Shown here: positions 38,321 through 46,812 of the stretch, in pieces | Position numbering within the stretch: position 1 is the first letter of the stretch | Layout: each line of letters begins with the position of its first letter | Assembly: GCF_902806315.1 (NCBI RefSeq) | Contig: NZ_CADCWD010000070.1 | Coordinates: 1 to 47,711 of the forward strand | From: an uncultured Sphingosinicella sp. | GTDB lineage: Bacteria > Pseudomonadota > Alphaproteobacteria > Sphingomonadales > Sphingomonadaceae | Direction of reading: 5' to 3' | Length of the DNA stretch: 47,711 nt | Program-made: the position numbers and the translations under genes | The notes under the pieces: generated by a model | Told to the model about the DNA's origin: nothing | Seen by the model: the letters and a program-made list of their open reading frames with translations, nothing else | Databases searched by the model: none

Positions 38321-41300
38321 TCCGCCGGCTCCGGCAGCGGCTCGGGCCTTTGCGGTCCTCGCAGCCGGTCGCGGAAGCGTTCGAGCTGCCCGGCCAGCGC
38401 GCGGCACACCACGTAGAAGACCGGTGTGAAGATGAGGCCGAACAGGGTCACGCCGATCATGCCCGCGAACACCGCGGTGCCGAGCGCCTGCCTCATCTCG
38501 GCGCCCGGGCCGGAGGCGATCACCAGCGGCACCACGCCCAGGATGAAGGCGAAGCTGGTCATCAGGATCGGGCGAAGGCGCAGCCGCGCCGCATCCACCG
38601 CCGCATCCCAGCGCGTCATGCCATGCTCCTCGTTCTGGCGCGCGAACTCGACGATCAGGATCGCGTTCTTGGCGGCCAAACCGACCAGCACGACGAGCCC
38701 GATCTGCGTCAGGATGTTGTTGTCCATGCCCCTCAGGTTGATGCCGGTGATGGCGGCGAGCAGGCACATCGGCACGATCAGGATCACCGCCAGCGGCAGC
38801 ACCAGGCTCTCATATTGCGCGGCGAGCAGCAGGAAGACGAACACCACCGCCAGCGCGAAGATGATCGACGCGGTGTTGCCGACCGACCGCTCCTGATAGG
38901 CAAGCTCGGTCCATTCGAAACCCATTCCTTCCGGAAGCGAGGCCGATGCAATCTCCTCCATCGCGGACAGAGCCTGGCCCGAGGAGAAGCCGGGTAAGCG
39001 GTCCCCCTGCACTTCGGCGGCCGGGAAGAGGTTGTAGCGCACCACGCGATACGGCCCGCTCTCGTCGCGCAGGTTCGCGACCGATCCGATCGGCACCATC
39101 TCGCCTGAATTGGAGCGCGTCTTGAGGTTCAGGACGTCTGACCGGTCGTTGCGGAACGGCGCGTCGGCCTGGGCTGTCACGCGGTAGGTGCGGCCGAGCA
39201 GGTTGAAGTCGTTGACGAAGGCGGAGCCGAGATAAACTTCCATCGTCTCGAACACGCGCGAGGGCGGCACGCCCAGCATCTCCGCCTTGTCGCGGTCGAT
39301 GTCGGCATAGATGCGCGGCGTGCCCGTGTTGAAGAGCGTGAAGACAGAGGTGAGCCCCGTCGTGCCATTGCCCTTCATCATGATATCGGTCGCCGCCGCT
39401 TCGAGCGCGCGGTAGCCGCCGCCGCTGCGATCCTGGACGATCATCTTGAAGCCGCCGCCGGTGCCGATGCCCTGGACGGGCGGCGGCGGGATGACGAGCA
39501 CGAAGCCGTCGTCGATCGCGCCGAGCTTCATGCGAAGCTCGTTCAGGATCGTCTCGGCGTCGAGCCCTTCTTCGCCCCGCTTGTCGAACTCGTCGAGCGT
39601 GAAGAAGACGGTTCCGGCATTGGGCGCCACGGTGAAGGTCGCGCCGTCGAGGCCCACGAAAGCCGCCCCGTGAGCGACGCCCTTGGTCGACAGCGCAATG
39701 TCCGAAACCTGCTTCACCACCGCGTCAGTGCGCTCCAGAGTCGAACCGGGCGGGAGCTGCACAACGCCGATGAAATAGCCCTGGTCCTGCGCCGGGATGA
39801 AGCCGGTCGGCGTGTCCTGAAAGCGCCACAGCGTGACCCCGATCAGCACCGCATAGACGGCAAGCACCAGCGGCGTCCTCCGCACCAGCCTGCCGGTCAT
39901 CCCGCCATAGCCGCCCGACAGCTTGTCGAAGCCGCGGTTGAACCCGTTGGCGAAGCGCTTGAACGGCACCTGCCACCATGGCACCTCGGTACAATCGTGA
40001 TGCTGGGCGTGCGGGCGCAGGATCACCGCGGCGAGTGCCGGCGACAGCGTCAGCGAGACGAGCGCCGAGATGAGGGTCGCGGCCGCAATGGTAAGCGCGA
40101 ACTGCTGGTAGAATTGCCCCGAAATACCGCTGATGAAGGCGGTGGGCACGAACACCGCGCACAGCACCAAGGCGATGGAGATGAGCGCCGTGGACACCTC
40201 GTCCATCGTCTGGTGCGCCGCCTCCTTGGGGTTCATCCCTTCGCTGAGCTTTCGCTCGACATTCTCGACCACGACGATGGCGTCGTCGACGACGATGCCG
40301 ATCGCGAGCACCAGCCCGAACAGCGACAAATTGTTGAGACTGAAGCCGAACGCCGACATGATCGCGAAGGTGCCGATCAGCGAGACCGGGATCGCCAGGA
40401 TCGGAATCAGCGACGCTCGCCAGGTTTGCAGGAAGACGAGCACCACGACCACGACCAGCAGGATCGCCTCGATCAAAGTCACCTGCACCGCCTCGATCGA
40501 GGCGCGGACATAATTGGTCGGATTGTAGATGACGTCGTAGGCGAGCCCGGCTGGGAATTCCTTCTCGAGCTCCTCCATCGTCGCGAGGATGCCGTCAGCG
40601 GAGGAGAGTGCGTTCGAGCCCGGCCGCTGCGCGATACCGATCGCCACCGCCGCCTTATTGTCGAGGTAGGCGTTGATCGTATAATCCTGCGCGCCGAGCT
40701 CTACCCGCGCGACGTCGGAAACCCGCGTCGGCCGGCCCTGCTCATCCGTCTTGATAATGACGTTGGCGAACTCGGCCGGATCCGTGAGACGGCCCAACGT
40801 CTGGACGTTGAGCTCATAGCCGGATCCGCCCCGCGCGAAGGGCGGAGCGCCGACCGAACCCGCGGCGACCTGGACGTTCTGCGCCCGCAGGGCCTGCACG
40901 ATCTCGGTGCCCGTAAGATTGCGAGCCGCAGCGCGCTCCGGGTCGATCCAGATCCGCATCGAATATTCGCGGCCGCCGAACACGGTCGCGTTGCCGACGC
41001 CGTCGAGCCGCGCGATCCGGTCGCGCACCCGCAGCGCGTAATTGGAGACATAGGTCTGGTCGAGCGTCCCGTCGGGCGAGAGCAGGTGGACGACCATCAG
41101 GAAGTCCGGCGTCGCCTTGCGGGTGATCACGCCCAGCCGGCGCACCTGCTCGGGGAGCCTCGGCTCCGCGGCCGTGACCCGGTTCTGCACCAGCACCTGC
41201 GCATTATCGAGGTCCGTCCCTAGCGCGAAGGTGACGGTCACCGTCAGCCGCCCGTCCCCCGTCGAGTTCGAGGACATGTAGAGCATGTTCTCGACGCCGT

Positions 41301-41514
41301 TGATCTCCTGCTCGAGCGGCGTCGCCACGGTGTCCGCCACCACCTCGGCCGAAGCCCCGGGATAAGCGGCGGTCACCGTCACCGTCGGCGGTGCGATCGA
41401 CGGATATTGGGCGATCGGGAGCGAAGGATAGGCGAACAGCCCAATCAGCACGATGATGACCGAGATCACGCTCGCGAAGATCGGGCGATCGATGAAGAAG
41501 TGCGGAAAACGCAT
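38317..41514 (-). CDS. RND multidrug efflux pump, HAE1 family (inner-membrane permease)
   Basis: The 1065-residue protein matches full-length AcrB/MexB-type pumps. The opening FFIDRPIFASVISVIIVLIG, the proton-relay aspartate pair in LAIGIVVDDAIVVVENVERKL (TM4), and FPAGLAYDVIYNPTNYVRASI are conserved; the C-terminal half repeats the layout (VLVGLAAKNAILIVEFARQNEEHG). It exports hydrophobic toxicants using the proton gradient. It starts 3 bp after the adaptor gene ends. No TetR, MarR or two-component regulator is adjacent; a GTTGC-N5-GCAAC dyad upstream of the operon suggests control by the HxlR protein. Confidence 0.95.
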   Translation of the reverse strand: MRFPHFFIDRPIFASVISVIIVLIGLFAYPSLPIAQYPSIAPPTVTVTAAYPGASAEVVADTVATPLEQEINGVENMLYMSSNSTGDGRLTVTVTFALGTDLDNAQVLVQNRVTAAEPRLPEQVRRLGVITRKATPDFLMVVHLLSPDGTLDQTYVSNYALRVRDRIARLDGVGNATVFGGREYSMRIWIDPERAAARNLTGTEIVQALRAQNVQVAAGSVGAPPFARGGSGYELNVQTLGRLTDPAEFANVIIKTDEQGRPTRVSDVARVELGAQDYTINAYLDNKAAVAIGIAQRPGSNALSSADGILATMEELEKEFPAGLAYDVIYNPTNYVRASIEAVQVTLIEAILLVVVVVLVFLQTWRASLIPILAIPVSLIGTFAIMSAFGFSLNNLSLFGLVLAIGIVVDDAIVVVENVERKLSEGMNPKEAAHQTMDEVSTALISIALVLCAVFVPTAFISGISGQFYQQFALTIAAATLISALVSLTLSPALAAVILRPHAQHHDCTEVPWWQVPFKRFANGFNRGFDKLSGGYGGMTGRLVRRTPLVLAVYAVLIGVTLWRFQDTPTGFIPAQDQGYFIGVVQLPPGSTLERTDAVVKQVSDIALSTKGVAHGAAFVGLDGATFTVAPNAGTVFFTLDEFDKRGEEGLDAETILNELRMKLGAIDDGFVLVIPPPPVQGIGTGGGFKMIVQDRSGGGYRALEAAATDIMMKGNGTTGLTSVFTLFNTGTPRIYADIDRDKAEMLGVPPSRVFETMEVYLGSAFVNDFNLLGRTYRVTAQADAPFRNDRSDVLNLKTRSNSGEMVPIGSVANLRDESGPYRVVRYNLFPAAEVQGDRLPGFSSGQALSAMEEIASASLPEGMGFEWTELAYQERSVGNTASIIFALAVVFVFLLLAAQYESLVLPLAVILIVPMCLLAAITGINLRGMDNNILTQIGLVVLVGLAAKNAILIVEFARQNEEHGMTRWDAAVDAARLRLRPILMTSFAFILGVVPLVIASGPGAEMRQALGTAVFAGMIGVTLFGLIFTPVFYVVCRALAGQLERFRDRLRGPQRPEPLPEPAE

Positions 41515-41517
41515 GTT

Positions 41518-42777
41518 TTAGCGACCCGACTGCGAGGAAGAGGCCGAAGCGGCGGGCGGCGCTGAATAAGCGGTTCCGACCTGCGGCCCTTCTCCCGGTG
41601 CCGGCGCGGTGATCCGGCCCAAGCGCGCCGTCGCCTTGTCACCCGGTCTCACGCGCTGAAGCCCCGAGATGATCACCCGGTCGTTGGGCGAGAGGCCCGA
41701 CCGGACCACGCGCAAGCCGTCCACCATCGGCCCGAGTTCAATGACCTTGGGCGTCACGGTTCCGTCACGTCCCACGGTCATCGCCACCTTGCGGGTCTGG
41801 TCGGTGCTGATTGCCGCTTCGGGCAGCAGCAGCCCGGTATAGGCGCCGCTGCCGAGCAGCCGCATCCGCCCGAACATGCCTGGCGTCAGGAAGCCGTCCG
41901 GATTGGCGACCACCGCGCGGCCGCGGATCGTGCCGGAGCGCGCGTCGAGCGCGTTGTCGACGAAGTCCATGCGGCCGCGGATCGAATAGCCAGGATCGTC
42001 CTGCAGCCGGATCTCGACTGGATTGGCGGCAAAGCGCGACGACGTGCGCGAGCCCGCCCGGTTCTGCCGCTGATATTTGAGGTAGACAGATTCCGAGCCC
42101 TCGAATTGGAAGTGGATCGGATTGACCGACATGATCGTCGTCAGCACCGTCGCTTCGCCTGTGGAGCCGCCGGCGACGAGATTGCCACGGTCTATGCGCG
42201 TGTCGGAGACCCGGCCGGAAATAGGCGCCCGCACCTGAGCGAATTCGACGTCGAGCGCGCGCGCCCGGACCGCAGCTTGCGCAGCGCCCAGGGCCGCCTG
42301 TGCGGATGCGACGGTGGCCGCCCGCGCTTCATATTCCTCGCGGCTGACCGCCTGCGCATTCAGCAAGGTGCGGGACCGCGCCGCCTCGCTGCGAGCGAGG
42401 TTCAGCGCCGTCCGCGCCCGCGCCTCGTCCGCCTGAGACTGGGCGAGCAGTGCTTGGAATGGCCGCGGGTCGATCTGGAAGAGGAGCTGCCCCTGGCGGA
42501 CCGTCTGGCCGTCCCGGAAATTGATCGACTGGAGGTAGCCCGAAACCCGCGGCCTCACATCGACCCGCTGCATCGGCTCGAACCGGCCGATATATTCGTC
42601 CCAATCGATGATCTGGCGCTGCACCGGCTGCGCGACCACCACCGGCGGCGGCCCTTGGGGCGGCCCTTGCGCCTGCGCTTGGCCGGAGCCGTCGCTGCAA
42701 CTGGCCAACAGGCCCGTCGCTGCTGCTACAGCCGCCGTGAGTGCAAGAATGTTCGTTTTTTGTGCAGGACCAACCAT
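41518..42777 (-). CDS. RND efflux system periplasmic adaptor (membrane fusion protein)
   Basis: The 419-residue protein has a lipoprotein-type signal (residues 6-27, ending TGLLASC) and the AcrA-like order: beta-barrel start (VDVRPRVSGYLQSINFRDGQTVRQGQLLFQID), alpha-hairpin with coiled-coil heptads (ALLAQSQADEARARTALNLARSEAARSRTLL), lipoyl half (RAPISGRVSDTRIDRGNLV) and barrel domains to the C-terminus. It bridges pump and outer-membrane channel. I prefer the ATG at 42777, near GGGGG; ATG 42798 or 42819 are possible. The GTTGC-N5-GCAAC dyad is about 50-65 bp upstream of this start. Confidence 0.92.
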   Translation of the reverse strand: MVGPAQKTNILALTAAVAAATGLLASCSDGSGQAQAQGPPQGPPPVVVAQPVQRQIIDWDEYIGRFEPMQRVDVRPRVSGYLQSINFRDGQTVRQGQLLFQIDPRPFQALLAQSQADEARARTALNLARSEAARSRTLLNAQAVSREEYEARAATVASAQAALGAAQAAVRARALDVEFAQVRAPISGRVSDTRIDRGNLVAGGSTGEATVLTTIMSVNPIHFQFEGSESVYLKYQRQNRAGSRTSSRFAANPVEIRLQDDPGYSIRGRMDFVDNALDARSGTIRGRAVVANPDGFLTPGMFGRMRLLGSGAYTGLLLPEAAISTDQTRKVAMTVGRDGTVTPKVIELGPMVDGLRVVRSGLSPNDRVIISGLQRVRPGDKATARLGRITAPAPGEGPQVGTAYSAPPAASASSSQSGR

Positions 42778-42828
42778 GTGCACACCCCCGATGTTCATCT
42801 TGCGGTCAGGTTGTGACACTTCTGAGAA

Positions 42829-42843
42829 GTTGCAATGGGCAAC
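42829..42843. promoter_or_regulatory. GTTGC-N5-GCAAC operator upstream of the RND efflux operon
   Basis: GTTGC-AATGG-GCAAC is identical in its ten fixed bases to the two dyads in front of the HxlR gene. It lies in the divergent region between the efflux operon and the maleylacetoacetate isomerase gene. It partly overlaps a second dyad, ACTTCT-G-AGAAGT, at 42818-42830. Control by the HxlR protein is inferred from motif identity. Confidence 0.6.
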
Positions 42844-43037
42844 CCACCGGCCTTTCCGCTAGGTCGTTGTTATTGCAGACGAAATATTTTTATACCGACC
42901 CGGATTAAATTGCTTTTCTGGGCGTCCATGTTGGTTGAAGGGCGCTGAGGTCCGACTCGGACAGACGATTTTCTATTCGGCGCTAACCTAGATCAATCGG
43001 TTTGACGCGGTCGGCACGACGGTTATTGGGAGCGCGA

Positions 43038-43679
43038 ATGAGCAAGCCTATCCTCTTCGACTATTACCGCTCGTCTGCCGCCTATCGCGTCCGGATTGCG
43101 CTCAACCTCAAGCAGATCGATCATGCTTCCGTTCCGGTGAACCTTGGTGCCGGCGAGCAGAAGGAAGCCGAATTCCGCGCCCGCAACCCGCAGGGTTTCG
43201 TCCCGATGCTGGAAGTGGACGGCCACCGCATAGCGCAAAGCCTCGCGATCATCGACTATCTCGACGCGACCCGGCCCGATCCCGCGATCGTGCCGAAGGA
43301 CGCCGCCGACCGTGCCCATGTGCTAGCCCTCGCGCTGGTCGTCGCCTGCGACATCCACCCGCTCAACAATTTGCGCGTGCTGAAGCACCTTGTCGGTCCG
43401 CTCGGGCAGGATGAGAACGCGAAGAACGCCTGGATCGCCACCTGGATCGGCCAGGGCTTCGCCGCGCTCCAAGCCATGGCGGCGGAGAAAGCCGGCCGCT
43501 TCCTGTTTGGCGACGCACCGAGCCTGGCCGACATCTGCCTCGTGCCCCAGATGTACAACGCCCGCCGCTTCGACGTCCCGCTGGACGATTATCCGCTGCT
43601 CGTCCGGATCGATGCCGAGGCGAGCGCGCATCCGGCATTCGCCGCGGCCCACCCGGACAGAGTCGCGCCCGCTGCCTGA
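43038..43679 (+). CDS. maiA: Maleylacetoacetate isomerase-like glutathione S-transferase (zeta class)
   Basis: The 213-residue protein has the thioredoxin-like N-terminus with the zeta-class motif SSAAYRVRIALNLK (in place of SSCSxRVR), cis-Pro segment NPQGFVPMLEVDG, and QSLAIIDYLDAT. The all-alpha C-terminal domain has HPLNNLRVLKHL and SLADICLVPQMYNARRFDV. Family members isomerise maleylacetoacetate or maleylpyruvate with glutathione in aromatic degradation. I chose ATG 43038 behind GGGAGCG. No fumarylacetoacetase or dioxygenase gene is adjacent. A class II aldolase gene follows 32 bp downstream. Confidence 0.85.
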   Translation: MSKPILFDYYRSSAAYRVRIALNLKQIDHASVPVNLGAGEQKEAEFRARNPQGFVPMLEVDGHRIAQSLAIIDYLDATRPDPAIVPKDAADRAHVLALALVVACDIHPLNNLRVLKHLVGPLGQDENAKNAWIATWIGQGFAALQAMAAEKAGRFLFGDAPSLADICLVPQMYNARRFDVPLDDYPLLVRIDAEASAHPAFAAAHPDRVAPAA

Positions 43680-43711
43680 AGAGGATAAGCTAGCCGAAAA
43701 GGAGAGCGGAA

Positions 43712-44524
43712 ATGGGCAGAGTCGACGCAATCGCGAGGATGGTGGTCTCCCCGCTCGCCTCGGTCGAAATCCCTTCGCTGGAAGGCAAGGTCTCCGACGA
43801 GGAGTGGAAGATCCGCGTCGATCTCGCGGCCGCCTACCGGCTTATTGCATTCTACGGCTGGGACGACCTCATCTTCACGCACCTGTCGGCCCGTGTCCCG
43901 GGGCCCCAGCACCACTTTCTGCTCAACCCCTACAATCTTATGTTCGACGAAGTGACCGCGTCCAGCCTCGTCAAGGTCGACACGAACGGCAACCCGGTCG
44001 AGCCGTCGCCCTTCATCACGAACCCGGCCGGCTTCACGATCCATAGTGCCGTCCACATGGCCCGCCCCGATGCCGGCGCGGTCATTCATCTCCACACGCC
44101 GCACGGTCAGGCGGTCTCCGCGCACAGCGACGGCCTGCTGCCGATCACCCAAACCGCGATGCTGATCCGCTCCGAAGTGGCCTATCACGACTATGAGGGC
44201 GTCGCGATGGACCTGGAGGAGCGCGAGCGCATCGTCGCGGACCTCGGCGACAAGAGCGCCATGCTGCTCCGAAACCACGGCACCCTGGCTTTGGGGGAGA
44301 CGGTCGGCGAGGCGTTCCTCAAGATCTACTATCTGGAGCGGGCTTGCGAAGCGCAGATCCTCGCCCTTTCGGCAGGGGAGGCCAATCTCAGCAACCCGCC
44401 CCAAGGCGCCCCTGAAGTCACCGCGCAACAGGGCAAGATGGGGCTCAAGCTCGCCGCCGGTGCCCTCGCCTGGCCCGCGCTCCTGCGCAAGGCTTACCGC
44501 CTTGACCCGGAGTTCGCGACTTAG
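43712..44524 (+). CDS. Class II aldolase/adducin-family protein
   Basis: The 270-residue protein has the family segments FYGWDDLIFTHLSARVPG, FTIHSAVHMARPDAGAVIHLHTPHG (with the zinc-binding HxHxxH-type HLHTPH) and LLRNHGTLALGETVGEAF. Fuculose-phosphate aldolase relatives carry similar metal histidines, but many class II members of this type have unknown substrates. AAAAGGAGAGCGGAA precedes the ATG. It follows the maiA-like gene by 32 bp and may be cotranscribed with it. The 241 bp that follow contain an inverted repeat (TGGCGG/CCGCCA) but no clear terminator. Confidence 0.87.
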   Translation: MGRVDAIARMVVSPLASVEIPSLEGKVSDEEWKIRVDLAAAYRLIAFYGWDDLIFTHLSARVPGPQHHFLLNPYNLMFDEVTASSLVKVDTNGNPVEPSPFITNPAGFTIHSAVHMARPDAGAVIHLHTPHGQAVSAHSDGLLPITQTAMLIRSEVAYHDYEGVAMDLEERERIVADLGDKSAMLLRNHGTLALGETVGEAFLKIYYLERACEAQILALSAGEANLSNPPQGAPEVTAQQGKMGLKLAAGALAWPALLRKAYRLDPEFAT

Positions 44525-44765
44525 GCACAGCCCGAGGGCGAAGGTTTGCAAATTTTTGGCGGCAGCGGCTTACCGCCAGCGCCGGCCCTAAGAGTTTCGA
44601 ATTTCTGGCGGATTTAGCCGGAGCTGCGGTGGGAATGAGTGAGGACCACCCTTCCTGGCTGATCCAGCACCCTTGCCATTTATCCGTTGGTAACCCCTTA
44701 CTCCGCTAACAGGTGCGAGGGGCGGCGCGGCTTTGGCTCGGCCGCGGGCCTTCGGGGAGTTCCAG

Positions 44766-45191
44766 TTGCCAAAGACATATCCAGTATACGTTGTGGACGA
44801 CGAAGAGGGCGTGCGCGCCATGCTGGTGGAGCTTTGCGCCCACCGCGGTCTCGCCTGCCGCGGCTTTGCCGACGGAGACGAGTTCCTCCAGGCTCTGGAC
44901 GGGCTTGAACCGGGCTGCGTGCTGCTCGACATGCGCCTGCCGCGCCTGAACGGGCTCCAGGTTCAGGCCGAAATGGTAAAGCGCGGGCGGGCTCTGCCGG
45001 TGGTTGCGATCACCGGGCATGCCGACGCCGACATGGCCGTCGCCTCGATGAAGATGGGTGCGGTCGATTTCCTTGAAAAACCGTTCCTGGGCGAGGTGCT
45101 GTTCGAAGCCGTCGATCGTGCATTTGCGAAGGTGGAGCAGATGGAGGGTTCCGCCAAGCCGAACGGAACGACGGCGCCGCGAGAGGGTTAA
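44766..45191 (+). CDS. Single-domain response regulator (FixJ-type receiver)
   Basis: The 141-residue protein is a lone receiver domain: acidic pocket D11/D12 (VVDDEEG), phosphoacceptor D55 (VLLDMRLP), T83 (AITGHAD) and K105 (EKPF). After the domain there is only a short polar tail, with no DNA-binding or enzymatic output. It resembles the receiver half of FixJ/TodT-type regulators. I chose TTG 44766 behind GGGGAG; a TTG at 44733 is also open. No kinase gene is adjacent, so it is an orphan. Confidence 0.87.
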   Translation: MPKTYPVYVVDDEEGVRAMLVELCAHRGLACRGFADGDEFLQALDGLEPGCVLLDMRLPRLNGLQVQAEMVKRGRALPVVAITGHADADMAVASMKMGAVDFLEKPFLGEVLFEAVDRAFAKVEQMEGSAKPNGTTAPREG

Positions 45192-45225
45192 ATCCTTTTA
45201 AGAACGCACTGGAAATCACCACGTC

Positions 45226-45861
45226 GTGCCTATGAGAGGATTCAGCCCGATAGCGGCGCTACTTGCGCTGGGCTTCGCCTCGTCTGCCGCCGTGCCGCAG
45301 ACGGTGGCCGAGGGGCAGGCGCGCGCCGATTATCTCGCCTGGCTTGCCCGGGAGCCCGCAGCCCGCGCTCAGGTGCTTTCGTTCAAGACGTTCCTGCAGA
45401 TGAAGGACGTCGAGAACGTCGTACCCATCTGGCAACTGGTCCGAACGGCGAGCAAGTGGCGCGACTGCTCGGGCCCGCGCTTCGAAGTGGCTCCAGTCGC
45501 CGAATGGCAGAATATTTCCGAGACTCTGGGATACGTGAAGAACCACGTCCGGCCGGTAATCGGCGAGGTCCAGGCCATGTCCGGGTACCGCAACGCGGAG
45601 CTCAACCAGTGCTCCGGCGGGGCCAAGGCAAGCGCCCACCGCCACTTCTATGCGCTCGATCTGGTGCCTGAGAAGCCGCTCGACCGGGCGGCGATGATCC
45701 GAAGCCTCTGCGCGATACATAACTTTCGAGGACAGGATTACGGGATCGGCCTTGGCTTCTATAACGGCAACCGATTCCACGTGGACTCCAAGGGCTTCCG
45801 CCGCTGGGGCCCGGACGGCAAAGGCTCGACCTCCCCCTGCGTCACGGGCGCCTACGGCTGA
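45226..45861 (+). CDS. D-Ala-D-Ala carboxypeptidase-like protein (peptidase M15 family), exported
   Basis: The 211-residue protein has a signal peptide (about residues 7-27) and a C-terminal M15_3-type zinc peptidase domain. Its motifs are SGYRNAELNQCSGGAKASAHRHFYALDLVP (first His and Asp ligands) and FHVD (second His). Relatives trim peptidoglycan peptides. Cysteines at QCSGG and SPC may form a disulfide. The start is GTG 45226 with GGAAA upstream, or ATG 45232 two codons on. It is 34 bp downstream of the response regulator gene. The following 233-bp gap holds a possible sigma-factor-type promoter. Confidence 0.8.
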   Translation: MPMRGFSPIAALLALGFASSAAVPQTVAEGQARADYLAWLAREPAARAQVLSFKTFLQMKDVENVVPIWQLVRTASKWRDCSGPRFEVAPVAEWQNISETLGYVKNHVRPVIGEVQAMSGYRNAELNQCSGGAKASAHRHFYALDLVPEKPLDRAAMIRSLCAIHNFRGQDYGIGLGFYNGNRFHVDSKGFRRWGPDGKGSTSPCVTGAYG

Positions 45862-45993
45862 TGGCCGGCCTTCAGCCGCAGCGCTGGCCTGATTAGCGGC
45901 GTCACAACCGGGCCGATCCGAGCGGTCGAGCACGCGGTTATTCCCTCCTGGACGAACCGGCACCGTTACTGGAGCCTTGGGGCCCTTCCGCCG

Positions 45994-46019
45994 GGAACGG
46001 GCAATCATCGCGATGAGTT
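45994..46019 (+). promoter_or_regulatory. Possible EcfG-type promoter upstream of the ECF sigma gene
   Basis: GGAAC is followed after 17 bases by AGTTT. The alphaproteobacterial general-stress sigma factor EcfG recognises GGAAC-N16-17-CGTT; one base of the -10 element differs. It lies 76 bp upstream of the first ATG of the sigma gene. Confidence 0.3.
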
Positions 46020-46094
46020 TAACATAAGTAAGGTCCCGCAACTCACCTTCTTTACGTCCCGGATCAGCAGCGTTGCACTCGTTCCCCCTCGTGC

Positions 46095-46812
46095 ATGGAG
46101 ATCGTCAGACACTTGCGAACTTCGTCAGCCCTGCTCCAATCGAGGATTCAAATCGCACCCGTCGAGGATGCTGCCCGCGACGGCAGCTCCCTCGCCCCCA
46201 TGCTTGCGCAGGTGGGAGAGGGTGACAGGTCTGCTTTCGCGCAGGTTTACGGGCATACATCGGCAAAGCTCTTCGGAGTGTGCCTCCGAGTGCTCGGCAA
46301 CAGAAAGCGAAGCCGAGGACGCTTTGCAGGAGGCCTTCATCAAGGTCTGGCTTAAGGCAGCGGTGTTCGATCCCTCCCGGTCCAGCCCGATCACATGGCT
46401 TTCGGCACTCGCCCGCAACACCGCCATAGACCGGCTTCGGGCTCGCGGCTCCCGCCCCGCCGAGCCGCTCAGCGCGGCGGCTTTCGCGGTTCCCGATCCC
46501 TCTGCCTCGGCCTGCGCCACGCTCGAAGCGTCTGAGCAAAGCCGGCTGATGGCAAGCTGCATCGACCAGCTCCAGGACAGACAAGCCGCTGCCATTCGGG
46601 GCGCCTTCTTCGGCGGCGCAACCTATGTCGAACTAGCCTCGAGAGAGGGGGTCCCGCTCAGCACGGTGAAGAGCTGGGTGAGGCGGGGGCTCGTCCATCT
46701 CAAATGCATCTGCACGGCCGGCGCAGCCGCTGAGGAGGAGCACGGCCTGTTCGTTGCTTCGCAGGAGCGTCCAGCTTCAATCCTCAGGCCGCTGCCGATG
46801 CGAGCGCATTGA
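46095..46812 (+). pseudogene. ECF RNA polymerase sigma factor, interrupted by a one-base frameshift
   Basis: The first frame (from ATG 46095; ATG 46200 is also possible) encodes sigma region 2 up to AKLFGVCLRVLGN. The next frame continues SEAEDALQEAFIKVWLKAAVFDPSRSSPITWLSALARNTAIDRLRARG and then region 4 (YVELASREGVPLSTVKSWVRRGLVHLK). The join lies at 46300-46310; removing one A from GAAAG restores one ECF protein. The tail after region 4 is unusually long. It overlaps the convergent AraC gene by 29 bp, and no anti-sigma gene follows, although this type usually has one. It may be a true pseudogene or a sequencing error in the A run. Confidence 0.75.

Noticed and set aside
39670-41223. 517-codon plus-strand open frame opposite the RND pump gene
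   Set aside because: Antisense shadow with an Arg/Asp/His-rich composition and no domain.
44557-44578. Inverted repeat TGGCGG/CCGCCA after the class II aldolase gene, possible terminator
   Set aside because: The poly-T stretch lies before the stem on the plus strand, and no T tract follows on either strand; loop is 10 nt.
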